From: CAZQIC01 sp964593555
Lineage (GTDB): Bacteria > Bacteroidota > Bacteroidia > JAFLBG01
NCBI GenBank assembly: GCA_964593555.1
Contig: CAZQIC010000007.1
Span: 1-64,000, forward strand
Direction of reading: 5' to 3'
Length of the DNA: 64,000 nt
Shown here: in pieces, positions 7,778-18,483 of the stretch
Numbering within the stretch: the first letter of the stretch is position 1
Layout of the letters: each line of letters begins with the position of its first letter
Position numbers and translations under genes: made by a program
Notes under the pieces: model-generated
What the model saw: the letters and a program-made list of their open reading frames with translations, nothing else
What the model was told of the DNA's origin: nothing
Database searches by the model: none

Positions 7778-10489
7778 ATGTATAATCGTTTAATCACAAT
7801 ATTTATTCTGGCTTCGCTATTTAGCGCCTGTGATGTAAACAAAAAGCATAAAAAAACATCCGGGAAAAATCCGGGCATAACACTCGACACCGTTTCTGTC
7901 GGACCTCAAAAAACCAGAGAGTACCAGGCTTCTGAAACACGAAAATATGACATCCTTCATACAAAGCTGAATGTAAAATTCAATTATGATTCGGCACAAA
8001 TGAGCGGGGAAGCTACATTAACTATTAAACCATATTTTTATTCGATACGCAGTATTGATCTTAACGCACGAGGATTTACCATCAGGAAAGTTGCTTTATC
8101 CAAGAAGGATGATCTGTATGATTTGAAATACCGATACGAAAAAGATGTTATATCCATTGCCCTGGACAAACAATATTCCAAAAATGATTCTTTCAACATA
8201 TTTATAAGTTATATATCTAACCCAAATAAATTAGAAAAAGGTGGGAGCGCGGCGATCAACAACGATAAAGGATTGTACTTTATTAATCCCGATGGAAAAG
8301 ACAGCCTGAAGCCCATACAAATATGGACACAGGGTGAAACACAATCTAACTCAGCATGGTTTCCCACTTTCGATCATCCGAATGAAAGAATGACAGAGGA
8401 AATTTGCATGAGGGTAAAAGACAAATATACTACCCTCTCGAATGGTGAATTATATTTTCAGCTGCACAATACGGATAGCACCCGTACGGACTGCTGGAAA
8501 ATGGATTTTCCCATTGCGCCTTATCTTGTTATGATGGCTGTTGGTGATTACGCTATTGTAAAAGACAAATGGAGAGACAAAGAAGTAAATTATTATGTTG
8601 AGAAAAAATATTTGCCAGATGCAAAACAAATTTTTGGAAAAACTCCCGCGATGATCGAATTCTTTTCGAAAACACTTGGAGTGGCTTATCCATGGAATAA
8701 ATATTCCCAAATAGTAGTGAGGGATTATGTTTCCGGAGCAATGGAAAACACAACTGCAACTATCCATGGTGAATTTTTACAACAAACCCGTAGGGAAATG
8801 ATCGATGGAGATCACGAAGATATAATTGCCCATGAACTTTTTCATCAATGGTTTGGAGATTATGTTACGTGCGAGTCATGGTCCAATCTTCCATTGAATG
8901 AATCCTTTGCAACCTATGGAGAATATCTTTGGTTTGAATACAGTGAAGGTAGAGACATGGCCGACGATCATCTCTGGTCTGACCTTATTCGATATCAACA
9001 GGAATCCAGGACCAAACAAGAAAACCTCATTCGCTTTTATTATGACGACAGGGAAGATATGTTCGACGGACATTCCTACCAAAAAGGCGGACGAGTGCTT
9101 CACATGCTGCGTAAGTACGTTGGCGATGAAGCATTCTTTGCATCGCTGAAACTATATCTTGAAAAAAATAAATTCAATTCAGTTGAAATGCACCAGCTAC
9201 GTCTTGCCTTTGAAGAAGTAACCGGCGAAGACCTTAACTGGTTCTTTAATCAGTGGTGTTATTCAAGCGGGCATCCGAAACTTACTTTTAGTTATTCATT
9301 TGATGATGTAAATAAAAAACAGCACATAACTATCGCGCAACAGCAAGACCTTACCTCATCACCGTTATTTAAACTTCCCATACTTGTTGATCTTTATTTT
9401 CCTGACACAGTAATACGACATAAGATCACTATTAGTAAAACAAATGAGGAATTTACCTTTGATGCAAATACAAAACCATTGTTGGTAAATGTGGATGCTG
9501 AAAAAATGTTGTTGTGCGATAAGGAAGAATATAAGACAACAAATGAATGGATTTACCAATACAAACATGCGCCATTGTACCTGGACCGGGCAGAAGCCAT
9601 TTACGCTCTGGGAAAAAATGAACAGCAAAAAGAAGGCAACAACACACTTATTAAATACAGCAATGAGCCTTCCTTCCTAATTATTGAAACGAGATCGAAT
9701 AGGTTAAAGAAAACAGCTGTTGATTCTCTTGCCGCATTAACGCTTTTGGATGCGCTTAGCGATCGTTCACCAGATGCGCGGCAAACAGCGCTTGAATTAC
9801 TGGACAAAAACACCTCACCCGTTAAAGGGTTAAAAGAAAAATTAATTTTACTTGTCGAAAGTGATAAGAAATCAAGAGTGCGCGCGCTTGCATTGGAAGT
9901 GTTGGTGAAAAAATTTCCGTCTGATGAACTGCTCCCGTTACTGAATAAAGGAATGCAGGACTCTTCTTATGCTGTTATATCAAAAGCATTGAAAGGCCTT
10001 GTTAAATTAAATAAAGAAGAGGCATTGAAGCGGGCTGCGGTATTAGAAAAAGAAGAAAACCAAACACTATTGTTATCTGTTGCCAATGTATATTCTGAAA
10101 TTGGATCCGACAAAAACAACGAGTTCTTCGTAATATTACTGAATAGGCTGGAAGGCTGGAGCAGAGTAACAGGAGTAAACACATATGGAAAATTCTTGGA
10201 ACGCTGCAATGATGAAACAATTAACAAGGGACTTGTTATACTAGAAAATATTGGAAGAACTACTGAAATTAAATGGGAAAAATTTTATGTGCAGCAAACA
10301 TTAAGTGACCTGGCAGGAATGTATTTCGACAGAGAAAAAGAAATCCAGGGAAAAATTGACAACCTGAAAGATGCCAAAACAAATGGCGAAACCGTTCTTA
10401 AATTGGAGCGTGACCTAGAGCCAATAAAATTGCAGAAAGAAAAAATTCTGAAGCTCTACGATGCGTTGGATGCCGTTAAGACAAAATAG
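7778..10489 (+). CDS. M1-family aminopeptidase, lipoprotein
   Basis: A 903-residue zinc metallopeptidase of family M1 that removes N-terminal residues from peptides. Near the middle it carries the substrate-gating motif GAMENTTATI and the zinc site HELFHQWFGDYVTCESWSNL with NESFATYGE, giving the HExxH-x18-E ligands. The C-terminal third has HEAT-like helical repeats (SRVRALALEVLVKKFP and similar) as in M1 enzymes of Bacteroidota. Starting at the ATG at 7778 gives MYNRLITIFILASLFSAC, a lipoprotein signal with lipobox LFSAC, so it is membrane-anchored outside the cytoplasm. A TTG at 7730 would spoil this signal. Its 3' end overlaps the convergent pgk gene by 14 bases. Confidence 0.95.
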   Translation: MYNRLITIFILASLFSACDVNKKHKKTSGKNPGITLDTVSVGPQKTREYQASETRKYDILHTKLNVKFNYDSAQMSGEATLTIKPYFYSIRSIDLNARGFTIRKVALSKKDDLYDLKYRYEKDVISIALDKQYSKNDSFNIFISYISNPNKLEKGGSAAINNDKGLYFINPDGKDSLKPIQIWTQGETQSNSAWFPTFDHPNERMTEEICMRVKDKYTTLSNGELYFQLHNTDSTRTDCWKMDFPIAPYLVMMAVGDYAIVKDKWRDKEVNYYVEKKYLPDAKQIFGKTPAMIEFFSKTLGVAYPWNKYSQIVVRDYVSGAMENTTATIHGEFLQQTRREMIDGDHEDIIAHELFHQWFGDYVTCESWSNLPLNESFATYGEYLWFEYSEGRDMADDHLWSDLIRYQQESRTKQENLIRFYYDDREDMFDGHSYQKGGRVLHMLRKYVGDEAFFASLKLYLEKNKFNSVEMHQLRLAFEEVTGEDLNWFFNQWCYSSGHPKLTFSYSFDDVNKKQHITIAQQQDLTSSPLFKLPILVDLYFPDTVIRHKITISKTNEEFTFDANTKPLLVNVDAEKMLLCDKEEYKTTNEWIYQYKHAPLYLDRAEAIYALGKNEQQKEGNNTLIKYSNEPSFLIIETRSNRLKKTAVDSLAALTLLDALSDRSPDARQTALELLDKNTSPVKGLKEKLILLVESDKKSRVRALALEVLVKKFPSDELLPLLNKGMQDSSYAVISKALKGLVKLNKEEALKRAAVLEKEENQTLLLSVANVYSEIGSDKNNEFFVILLNRLEGWSRVTGVNTYGKFLERCNDETINKGLVILENIGRTTEIKWEKFYVQQTLSDLAGMYFDREKEIQGKIDNLKDAKTNGETVLKLERDLEPIKLQKEKILKLYDALDAVKTK

Positions 10490-11666
10490 CCTTTACTCCG
10501 GGCAATTGTTTTCCTTCAATATATTCAAGCAAAGCACCACCACCTGTAGAAACATAACTTACTTTATCAGCCAGATTATATTTATTGATGGCGGCAACGC
10601 TATCGCCGCCTCCAATTAATGAATACGCCCCCCCTTGTGTAGCTTGTGCTGTAGCATCCGCAATGGCTTTGGTACCATGCTGAAATTTTTCCATCTCGAA
10701 AACACCCATAGGGCCATTCCATAAAATGGTTTTCGAATTCAATAATTCATTTGCAAATAATTTTTCTGTTTCCGGACCAATGTCAAGTCCCATCCATCCA
10801 TCAGGTATAGCATCAATGCTTACAGTTTTTGTGTTTGCATCATTAGAAAAATTATCAGCGATAATAGTATCAACAGGTAATAATAATTTTACTCCTTTTT
10901 GTTTTGCCTTATTAATTACATCAAGCGCCAATTGTAATTTATCTTCTTCGCAAAGAGACTTTCCAATATTTTTTCCTTGAGCTTTAAAAAATGTATACGC
11001 CATTCCTCCTCCTATTATTAGGGAATTTACTTTGTCCAGTAAATTTTCAATGATCAAAATTTTATCACTCACCTTTGCCCCACCCATTACTGCAACGAGA
11101 GGTTTCTCCGGGTTATTCAACAATTTATTTACGTTGTTTAATTCACTACTCATCACATAACCAAAATATTTTGCAGTTGGAAAAAAATCTGCGATGATCG
11201 CCGTTGAAGCATGCGCACGATGTGCCGTTCCAAAAGCATCGTTCACGTACACATCACCAAGTGCCGATAATTTTTTCGCAAAATCCTTATCTCCTGTCTC
11301 TTCTTCTTTATAAAAACGAAGGTTCTCTAACAGCAATACGTCACCTGATTTAAGTTCTGCTGACATTTTTGAAGCAGAAGCGCTGATACAATCATCCGCA
11401 AATTTTACTTCTGTATTTATAAGTTTGGATAAATGTTTGATCAAATGTTTTAAAGATGATTTTTCCTCGGGACCATTTTTTGGTCTGCCTAAATGCGACA
11501 TCAATATCACACTTCCGCCATCTTTGCGGATTTTTTGTATTGTAGGAATGGCGGCCCTTATACGGGTATCGTCAGTAATATTATATGATGCGTCAAGGGG
11601 GACATTAAAATCGACACGGATAAGTGCACGTTTGCCCGAAAAATTAAAATTGTCAACAGTTTTCAT
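10476..11666 (-). CDS. pgk: phosphoglycerate kinase
   Basis: A 396-residue cytoplasmic glycolytic enzyme, transferring phosphate from 1,3-bisphosphoglycerate to ADP. Signature segments are present in order: RVDFNVPLD near the start, SHLGRPKNGPEEKSSLKHL (substrate binding), NDAFGTAHRAHAST, MGGAKVSDKI, the WNGPMGVFE segment and the nucleotide-binding GGGDSVAAI. Length is normal for the family. I choose the ATG at 11666 (MKTVDNFNFSGKRAL) because it matches the usual Bacteroidota N-terminus; an ATG at 11678 adds four residues. It stands alone with its own promoter and overlaps the 3' end of the M1 peptidase gene. Confidence 0.97.
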   Translation of the reverse strand: MKTVDNFNFSGKRALIRVDFNVPLDASYNITDDTRIRAAIPTIQKIRKDGGSVILMSHLGRPKNGPEEKSSLKHLIKHLSKLINTEVKFADDCISASASKMSAELKSGDVLLLENLRFYKEEETGDKDFAKKLSALGDVYVNDAFGTAHRAHASTAIIADFFPTAKYFGYVMSSELNNVNKLLNNPEKPLVAVMGGAKVSDKILIIENLLDKVNSLIIGGGMAYTFFKAQGKNIGKSLCEEDKLQLALDVINKAKQKGVKLLLPVDTIIADNFSNDANTKTVSIDAIPDGWMGLDIGPETEKLFANELLNSKTILWNGPMGVFEMEKFQHGTKAIADATAQATQGGAYSLIGGGDSVAAINKYNLADKVSYVSTGGGALLEYIEGKQLPGVKAILS

Positions 11667-11693
11667 AATTGCGATCATTTATAAAGATGTCCG

Positions 11694-11724
11694 CAAAATT
11701 ATAGTTTCTATCGGAACAAGCAAA
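11694..11724 (-). promoter_or_regulatory. promoter of pgk
   Basis: Read on the minus strand: TTTG (11724-11721), a 19-base spacer, then TAATTTTG (11701-11694). This is a full match to TTTG-N19-TAnnTTTG. The pgk ATG at 11666 follows 27 bases later. Confidence 0.75.
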
Positions 11725-11754
11725 AGATGTTGAGGTTTATGCCAGAGCCGGGGA

Positions 11755-13491
11755 TTAGCGTATCAGTGCAACATGTCCTGTATAAACAATTTCTTTATCG
11801 GTGGCTACATTTTTCTGACGTATCTGCCACACATAAACACCCATGGGCGAAGCAGAATTAACCCCTTCTTTTTTCCCATCCCACCCCTTGTTAAAATCAC
11901 TCGTGGAAAAAATGAGTTCACCCCAACGGTTAAAAATAAACATAACTGCATTTGTCATGTCCAATGTCCCCCTTGGAATAAAAATATCGTTTAGCTGATC
12001 GTTATCAGGAGTAAATGCATTCGGAAAAAAAATACTTTCGGGGAATTGTACTTCACAATCTTCTACATGTACGATTTTAGTTTGTGTTTCTGAGAATCCA
12101 CACTCATATGTTAACTCGCATCTTACCTGGTAATCACCAGGAGCATTAAAAGTATGCATTGGACTTTCGAGTATCGAAACAGTTTCACTGTTATTTAGAC
12201 TATCACCAAAATTCCAGGAGACAGAAACAAATCTGGATACAACTCCCGCACAATTTGTCAGCGAAAGATCAAAGTTTGCTTGCAAGCAATTCGTTTGATA
12301 ATTAAATGTATCGGAATAAGATACTTGCGTACCTGCAACAAATGTTGGCAATCCCAGTTTCGAATTAGCACCATTTAAATAAAGAGCATTGTCTTTGTAA
12401 TTACAATTTACGCCTGCAATATCAGGGGCATTAATGATTCCAAGCGAATCTTTATGTCCTCTTGCCACATATATCTTATTGTCTGGCCCAAGCTGCAAAG
12501 CACCTAGCAATGCTCTCGACGTTCCAACTATCGTCCGGGATTGGTTTATACCGGACGAGGGGCCGGCACATAAATCAAATTGTAAAATCCTACCGGGCGA
12601 AATTGTACTTCCGTATAATTTTTTTCCATCTGGTGAGAATTCCACACCGTATTCTCCCATTGAAGAAGAAGGGGAAATTAATGTAATTGCGTTTGAAACA
12701 ATACCTGTGGAATTATTAAAATCAAATAACTCAAAAATATTCATACCATGGCATGCCGCCAGCGCTAGTCGTGAACCATCAGGTGACGCTTTCATATACC
12801 CATTTGTATTCCAAGTTGAGCCTGTGTGTACTGCTCCTATTTTACTTAAAATAGGTGTTACATTAATTCCTGAAGCGGTAAGAAGAAATACCCTGAAGGT
12901 ATCAGAGCTCCAATCGTGGGTGACTATCCAATTATCTCTTCTGTTACAATGTTTTATTACTGCTATTTTTTCTGTTGATTTATTAAGCAAAGAAATATTT
13001 TTTTCTACAGTAACATCACCCAAGCCGGAATTTAAATTCATGTCAATAACCGAATATCTTATCCCCTTTGTTCCTGCATCCCTATCAATTGTAAATAAGT
13101 AGTATTGCGTTGTTGATCCAGGCTTAGGAATAATTGTAGCCGATTGAGTCGCATCCTGATCTCCCATTAAATTTGCACCATTGGACATTTGAAAATGATT
13201 TCTATTCCAAACGCCAACGCCATCTGAATAAAAAAGCAACCTACCGGAGCTATCTGCTATACTCGCACAGCCTTCAAATGTGGCTAGTTGGCCTGTAACA
13301 ATTGCTACCGGAACTCCAGAGTTAAAATTAAGACCAGCTTTTGCACCAAAGTGCCAAACATTCTTTTCCTTCTGAGCGTGGCCTGTTGAATAACAAAACA
13401 AATAAACAAAAACGACAACTATTTTTCTTAGGATTTTTATTTTATCCTTTTCACTCAAGAGATTCAGCAATTTTAAATACATTTCTTTCAT
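11755..13491 (-). CDS. T9SS type B cargo with N-terminal propeller-like domain
   Basis: A 578-residue secreted protein. After a signal peptide ending in YSTGHAQ, residues about 45-380 form the module starting NVWHFGAKAGLNFNSGVPVA and LLFYSDGVGVWNRNH, with 'SPDGSRLALAA', 'SPDGKKLYGS' and 'GPDNKIYVARG' blade-like repeats, which suggest a beta-propeller. A PKD-like domain follows (SVSWNFGDSLNN...GDYQVRC), then a CHU_C / gliding-motility-associated sorting domain (FFPNAFTPDNDQLNDIFIP ... FNRWGELIF ... GHVALIR). The last targets it to T9SS for surface attachment. Its ATG overlaps the stop of the upstream giant gene by one base (TAATG), indicating one transcript and coupled translation. Sister proteins lie at 20967 and 23358. 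Confidence 0.88.
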   Translation of the reverse strand: MKEMYLKLLNLLSEKDKIKILRKIVVVFVYLFCYSTGHAQKEKNVWHFGAKAGLNFNSGVPVAIVTGQLATFEGCASIADSSGRLLFYSDGVGVWNRNHFQMSNGANLMGDQDATQSATIIPKPGSTTQYYLFTIDRDAGTKGIRYSVIDMNLNSGLGDVTVEKNISLLNKSTEKIAVIKHCNRRDNWIVTHDWSSDTFRVFLLTASGINVTPILSKIGAVHTGSTWNTNGYMKASPDGSRLALAACHGMNIFELFDFNNSTGIVSNAITLISPSSSMGEYGVEFSPDGKKLYGSTISPGRILQFDLCAGPSSGINQSRTIVGTSRALLGALQLGPDNKIYVARGHKDSLGIINAPDIAGVNCNYKDNALYLNGANSKLGLPTFVAGTQVSYSDTFNYQTNCLQANFDLSLTNCAGVVSRFVSVSWNFGDSLNNSETVSILESPMHTFNAPGDYQVRCELTYECGFSETQTKIVHVEDCEVQFPESIFFPNAFTPDNDQLNDIFIPRGTLDMTNAVMFIFNRWGELIFSTSDFNKGWDGKKEGVNSASPMGVYVWQIRQKNVATDKEIVYTGHVALIR

Positions 13492-16400
13492 TACCGGATT
13501 AACGTTACATGGCCCTTGTATTGGTGCCTCTTACCATTAACATCCTTTGTTTTTATTTTCCAGACATAAACATCCTGCTGCACGGCTTCTCCTATATTGT
13601 TTACGGATCCATTCCAACCCTCAGAAGGATTATCCGTTGTAAAAATTAATTCACCCCATCGGTTATAAATATAAAACTCATATGTATCAATGTCCCATCC
13701 AATACCCAAGGGAATAAACACATCATTTTTTCCATCCTTATTTGGTGAAAAACTATTTGGAATAAAAAAAGAATAATCAGGAATAACAGTAATGATATCT
13801 GTTACGCTTGCGCTGCATCCAAATTCGTTAGTAATTAAAAGAGTAACCATATAACTTCCTGTATCACGATAATCAAATGTAGGATGCTGGATTGAAGAAA
13901 ATGAACTTACAATATCACCAAATGACCAACTCCAGTTTATTGCACCAACCGATTTGTCAGTGAAATGAACTTTGGGTTCCAGCACACTCACCGAATTAGG
14001 ATTCGCTGTAAATGCAGCTATAGGATCAGGATGTACTGTTATATAATTATTTTGTGTTAACGAATTAGAACATCCATTATTGTCAGCTACAATAAGAGCT
14101 ACGCTATACGAACCCGGATTATCGAAACAATGATTTACCGTTGATCCGGTTGCGGCTGAAATCCCTGATCCAAAGTTCCAGTTGGATGTGACTGCATTTG
14201 GAGTTTGATTGGTAAATGCAACACACAAGGGACCACATCCGCTTACAACATCAGAAGTAAAATTAACAATGGGCAACTCATTAACGGTTACAGAAGAATA
14301 TCCAATTGATGTGCATCCTTTTGAGTCTGTTATAATAACAGAATACGTTGAGGACACATTTGGAGTAATATTTACAGAAGCTCCAGTTGCAAAACCACCT
14401 GAAGAAGAAATCCAGGAATAATTATATGTTGGTGTTGCACCTGAACCAGATGCAGTAAGTGCTACAGAAGCTCCTGCACAAATTGTATAATCGCTTGTAT
14501 TGATAATAAGTTGTGTCGGCTCGGTAACGATACTGGCAAAAACACCTGTACATCCATTTTGATCAATAACAATTACCGAATAGGTTCCTGATGTAAGCCC
14601 ATTAGAGATTATAGTTTGTGAACCCGACTGCCAGGAATAATTATAAGGAGCAGTGCCACCGGTTGTATTTGTAATACTCAATGAACCATCACTACCATTA
14701 AAACATGATGTTGGTGTAGATTGAAGAGCAGAATTAATTATCATCGGTTGTGTTATATTAACAACAGCAACATCAGTACATCCTGTTGAATCAGTAATTG
14801 TAACAGAAAATGTTCCTGCACAAAGACCAGCGATATTTGCATTTGCCCCGCCAATATTCCAATTATAAGTGTACGGTGCTATACCTCCAGAATAACCTGC
14901 TGCCGCTGAACCATCACAAAAACCATTGCAGGATGTTGGTGTTGAAGATGCAATATTTGCGGTTACACCGTTTAAATTGGTTACACTTACTGTTCCCGTT
15001 GCGGTACATAAATTATTATCGGTAATTGTAACCGAATAATTTCCCGCAGGTATGAAGTTGTTATTTCCCGATGTGACCAAATTATTCCATGAATAGCTAT
15101 ATCCCGGTGTGCCGCCATTTGCGACAACGCTTGCAGAACCATCCGATTGATTACAATGAGAATACGTAGTTGCTAAACGAAGAGTGATAGTAGTAGGCTC
15201 AGCAATTGAATCTGAAGCAATGCCTGCACAGCCATTAGCATCGGTAATTGTAACTGTGTAAACTCCGGCAATAACATTTATTAATTGTGATCCTATTGTA
15301 TTTGTATTCCAATTGTAGGAATATGTTCCCGTACCTCCGCTTGCATTGGCAATAGCAATGCCTGTTGCAGAACCATTACATTTTGCTGCTGTTGGAGTAA
15401 CCGTAACAGATATTGGCATTGGTTCTGTAATGAATATTGATGATGTAGCTGTACAACCATAGTTATCAGTTACAGTAACAGAATACGTGTTTGATGTTAA
15501 TGACGAAATGGAAGAGGTGATCGCATTTGTGTTCCATAAATATGTATATGGATTTGTACCGCCATTTACAATTGTTCCTGCAATGCCACTTGCCGTTCCA
15601 TAACATGAAACTGAATTTGTTTGAACCGCAGCAAGAGTGAGCAATGGCGGTTCGGTTACAGTGAGATTTGCAGTTGAAGTACAGCCATCATTATCAGTTA
15701 CAGTTACAGAATATATTCCAGCATATAACCCTGAAATATTTGCATTGGAACCGCCAACATTCCAATTGTATGTAAACGGTGCCGCTCCTGTTATAGAACC
15801 AACAGTTCCTCCTCCATTATTTTGTCCGAAACAGGAAACATTATTTACTGCACTTATAACAGACATTGGAGAGTTAACAGTAATATAATTTTGCTGTGTT
15901 ACAGAATCTGTTCCACATGGAGTTGTAATAACTAGTTTAACAGAGTAAGTCCCGTTGGCCGGATAACTAATGCCGGATGGACTTTGATCAGTTGATGATG
16001 CAGTGGTTGCTCCCGGAAAACTCCACAACCAATCAACTTTTTTTCTGTCACAAATAACAGAGTTGTCTGTAAATGTTATCGCTTCATTGGGACACACCGA
16101 AGTTTTACTCGCACTGAAAGATGGAATTACCTTATTCTTTCCGCAGCTATACGCACAAATACTTATAACTACTGCTTCATACGTTCCACCACCGGAAATC
16201 ATTTGAACTCCATTCACAACCGGGAATGCCCATGTACCTGCTTTTGGCATAGACGACCCAGTAAGATATGCTGATCCATTTTTTGCAATGGCAATACGTC
16301 CGCCAACAACATCAGAGAAATTAGCAAACAACACTTCATCATGGCTGTTGCCTCCTATATAAGTATCACATAAAAAATTTCCATCCTTATCAAACCTGGC

Positions 16401-18323
16401 CATTAAATGATCTTCATCTCCGAGACCAACTGGGTTAGCATTATTTTTTTGATGTGCACATCCCCATGCAGGAATACCATTCCCATAAACCTCTCCACTA
16501 ATAAAAATATCATCCGTATTTTGGTCTACCCGAATTCCAGTTGATTCAATATTGGTTCCGAAATAAGTGAACCATTTTACGAACGGGGCTCCCGCAGAAT
16601 TATTACTACCATCAAACTTTATAATATATGTTGCACCACCAGAGGTTGCATAAGTTGTTTGAAAAGCTCCAGGTGTAGGAGAAAATTGAGTTATTGGATT
16701 GCCAAACCAGGCGTGGCCCGTCACCACAATATCTCCTTGTGAATCAATTACAACATCTATACATTTATCTGCCCCCCTGCTTCCCAAATAAGTTGACCAA
16801 GCAACATTGCCATTGTTATTAAACTTTATAACTACACCTTCTGTTGTAGCTGTGGTATTGCTTATTGTACTCCCGTTAGTAACAGGGAATCCCGTATTCC
16901 CGACTTCAGCCGTAAGCCCTGTAACAACTGCATTACCGTTTGGATCTACATCCAATCCGGTAGGGCGATCTGCGACATTGCTCCCAATACATGTTGACCA
17001 TACAACAGATGTTGCTGAAGAGTTAAACTTTGCAAGAAAAATATCACTGCCTGTAGTAGCAGTTAGTGTTGAAGGAAAAGAACTTCCCGCAACACCTGTC
17101 AACAAAATATCGCCTGCAAGATCAATTTCAACATCAACACCTTCATCTGAACCTGTTCCTCCATAATAAGTGCACCATTGCCTAACACCACTATTATTAA
17201 ACATCGCGACAAATGCATCACCACCTCCTGCAATAGTTGGACGAATTTTACCTACAGTTCCCGGGCCTGCCGATGCAGTTGATCCCGCCAAATAAATATT
17301 ATTAGATGGGTCAATTGTTATACCGTTTCCTCTATCCGCTCCCGCTCCGCCGAAGTAAGTGCAAAAAACCAAACTACCTGCAGGAGCAAGACTAAGTAAG
17401 TAAGCATCGGTGCCGCCGGCCAATGAAGTTGGGCCAACAGATGTTGGAAAAGGATTCGACGTGGTGTACCCTGTACTAATTGCATTACTGTTATTATCAG
17501 AATCAATTGCGGTTGGTTTATCATCACCGGCGCCGCCATAATATGTCACCCACGTAGGATCTATGATTAATGGATAAGATGAATTATAAACACCGAATTT
17601 GAAACTCAATATGTTTTCTTCCAACACATATTCTGCTTTCACATCTATAATGTCACCATTTATGGTTTGATAAACGCGCGGCATCCATTCTGTCATTTCT
17701 CCAACAACAGTACTGATTTTTATTTTTTGATCCTCTAATTTTATTTCTTTCGCACCTTTATATTCAAGTTTTATATTTGTCGGATCTCCACCCGAGTTTA
17801 CGACAATATCATATTTTAAACTTCCTTGTTTACCACCGTAATATCGAACATCAATGCCATTGTAAATATTTTTCTGACACACTTCATAATAACCTTTTAC
17901 ATCAGTGATCCCCTGTGGACAATGAGCCAAATAAAAATTGTATTTGCCATCTGCTTCTTTATATTTTTCGATATAAGAAGAAGTTGAAGCGCCCACAAAA
18001 TTCACGTCCACACGGTTTACAACAATTTCTTCCGACTCGGAGGGAGCCACTTCTTCTTCAGAAATTTCTTTCGGCTGACAAATGACATAACTTAACCCGC
18101 CATCACGAATGTAAATTCCTACTCCATTGTTTTCACCTTTGAATTTAATATCAGAACGGATATTACCATTCGCATCAACAACCTGCCCTTTATTCTCTAA
18201 AAATTTTATTCCGAAAGCGGATTCCGAATTGTTATTTGCATCATTAGAAGCAAACAACGCAGAAAAAAAAGTTGATGAGAAAAAAATAAGAAGTATACGC
18301 GCGGAAAAATAATTTAATTTCAT
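13491..18323 (-). CDS. giant SBBP/SprB-repeat surface protein, T9SS type B cargo
   Basis: A 1610-residue secreted protein. Order of parts: signal peptide (to about 25); a DUF7948-type N-domain opening with FLENKGQVVDANG; a propeller built from SBBP repeats (TYYGGAGDDKPTAI, TYFGGAGADRGNGI, TYYGGTGSDEGVDV and more); a PKD domain (WLWSFPGATTAS); seven SprB-like repeats, each with one or two Cys, a Y-x-Y-x-W core and a V-T-[VI]-T-D-x-x-G-C end; two more PKD domains, the first with GCGPLCVAF; and a CHU_C domain ending GHVTLIR. This is the architecture of gliding adhesin-like proteins displayed by T9SS. Ligand unknown. It heads a two-gene operon with the gene at 11755. Confidence 0.9.
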   Translation of the reverse strand: MKLNYFSARILLIFFSSTFFSALFASNDANNNSESAFGIKFLENKGQVVDANGNIRSDIKFKGENNGVGIYIRDGGLSYVICQPKEISEEEVAPSESEEIVVNRVDVNFVGASTSSYIEKYKEADGKYNFYLAHCPQGITDVKGYYEVCQKNIYNGIDVRYYGGKQGSLKYDIVVNSGGDPTNIKLEYKGAKEIKLEDQKIKISTVVGEMTEWMPRVYQTINGDIIDVKAEYVLEENILSFKFGVYNSSYPLIIDPTWVTYYGGAGDDKPTAIDSDNNSNAISTGYTTSNPFPTSVGPTSLAGGTDAYLLSLAPAGSLVFCTYFGGAGADRGNGITIDPSNNIYLAGSTASAGPGTVGKIRPTIAGGGDAFVAMFNNSGVRQWCTYYGGTGSDEGVDVEIDLAGDILLTGVAGSSFPSTLTATTGSDIFLAKFNSSATSVVWSTCIGSNVADRPTGLDVDPNGNAVVTGLTAEVGNTGFPVTNGSTISNTTATTEGVVIKFNNNGNVAWSTYLGSRGADKCIDVVIDSQGDIVVTGHAWFGNPITQFSPTPGAFQTTYATSGGATYIIKFDGSNNSAGAPFVKWFTYFGTNIESTGIRVDQNTDDIFISGEVYGNGIPAWGCAHQKNNANPVGLGDEDHLMARFDKDGNFLCDTYIGGNSHDEVLFANFSDVVGGRIAIAKNGSAYLTGSSMPKAGTWAFPVVNGVQMISGGGTYEAVVISICAYSCGKNKVIPSFSASKTSVCPNEAITFTDNSVICDRKKVDWLWSFPGATTASSTDQSPSGISYPANGTYSVKLVITTPCGTDSVTQQNYITVNSPMSVISAVNNVSCFGQNNGGGTVGSITGAAPFTYNWNVGGSNANISGLYAGIYSVTVTDNDGCTSTANLTVTEPPLLTLAAVQTNSVSCYGTASGIAGTIVNGGTNPYTYLWNTNAITSSISSLTSNTYSVTVTDNYGCTATSSIFITEPMPISVTVTPTAAKCNGSATGIAIANASGGTGTYSYNWNTNTIGSQLINVIAGVYTVTITDANGCAGIASDSIAEPTTITLRLATTYSHCNQSDGSASVVANGGTPGYSYSWNNLVTSGNNNFIPAGNYSVTITDNNLCTATGTVSVTNLNGVTANIASSTPTSCNGFCDGSAAAGYSGGIAPYTYNWNIGGANANIAGLCAGTFSVTITDSTGCTDVAVVNITQPMIINSALQSTPTSCFNGSDGSLSITNTTGGTAPYNYSWQSGSQTIISNGLTSGTYSVIVIDQNGCTGVFASIVTEPTQLIINTSDYTICAGASVALTASGSGATPTYNYSWISSSGGFATGASVNITPNVSSTYSVIITDSKGCTSIGYSSVTVNELPIVNFTSDVVSGCGPLCVAFTNQTPNAVTSNWNFGSGISAATGSTVNHCFDNPGSYSVALIVADNNGCSNSLTQNNYITVHPDPIAAFTANPNSVSVLEPKVHFTDKSVGAINWSWSFGDIVSSFSSIQHPTFDYRDTGSYMVTLLITNEFGCSASVTDIITVIPDYSFFIPNSFSPNKDGKNDVFIPLGIGWDIDTYEFYIYNRWGELIFTTDNPSEGWNGSVNNIGEAVQQDVYVWKIKTKDVNGKRHQYKGHVTLIR

Positions 18324-18483
18324 TATCGGGGAATATTATACCTTCAAAAAAAGCATAAGCCCCATGAATTTTATAATAAAACTTGCTTTACAATTCTATT
18401 TCTAAATCTATATACAATACGATTTTATGCCGAATTTGGCTCAAAAAGATAATCTATTTTTTTGTCTTTCTAAATCTACGCCC

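Noticed and set aside
10476..10489. Frame error at the end of the M1 peptidase or pgk
   Set aside because: Both proteins have normal ends; a 14-base tail-to-tail overlap is common in compact genomes.
12434..13102. Plus-strand frame of 222 codons
   Set aside because: Lies wholly antisense to the propeller-like cargo gene at 11755 and has no recognisable domain or signal; a shadow frame.
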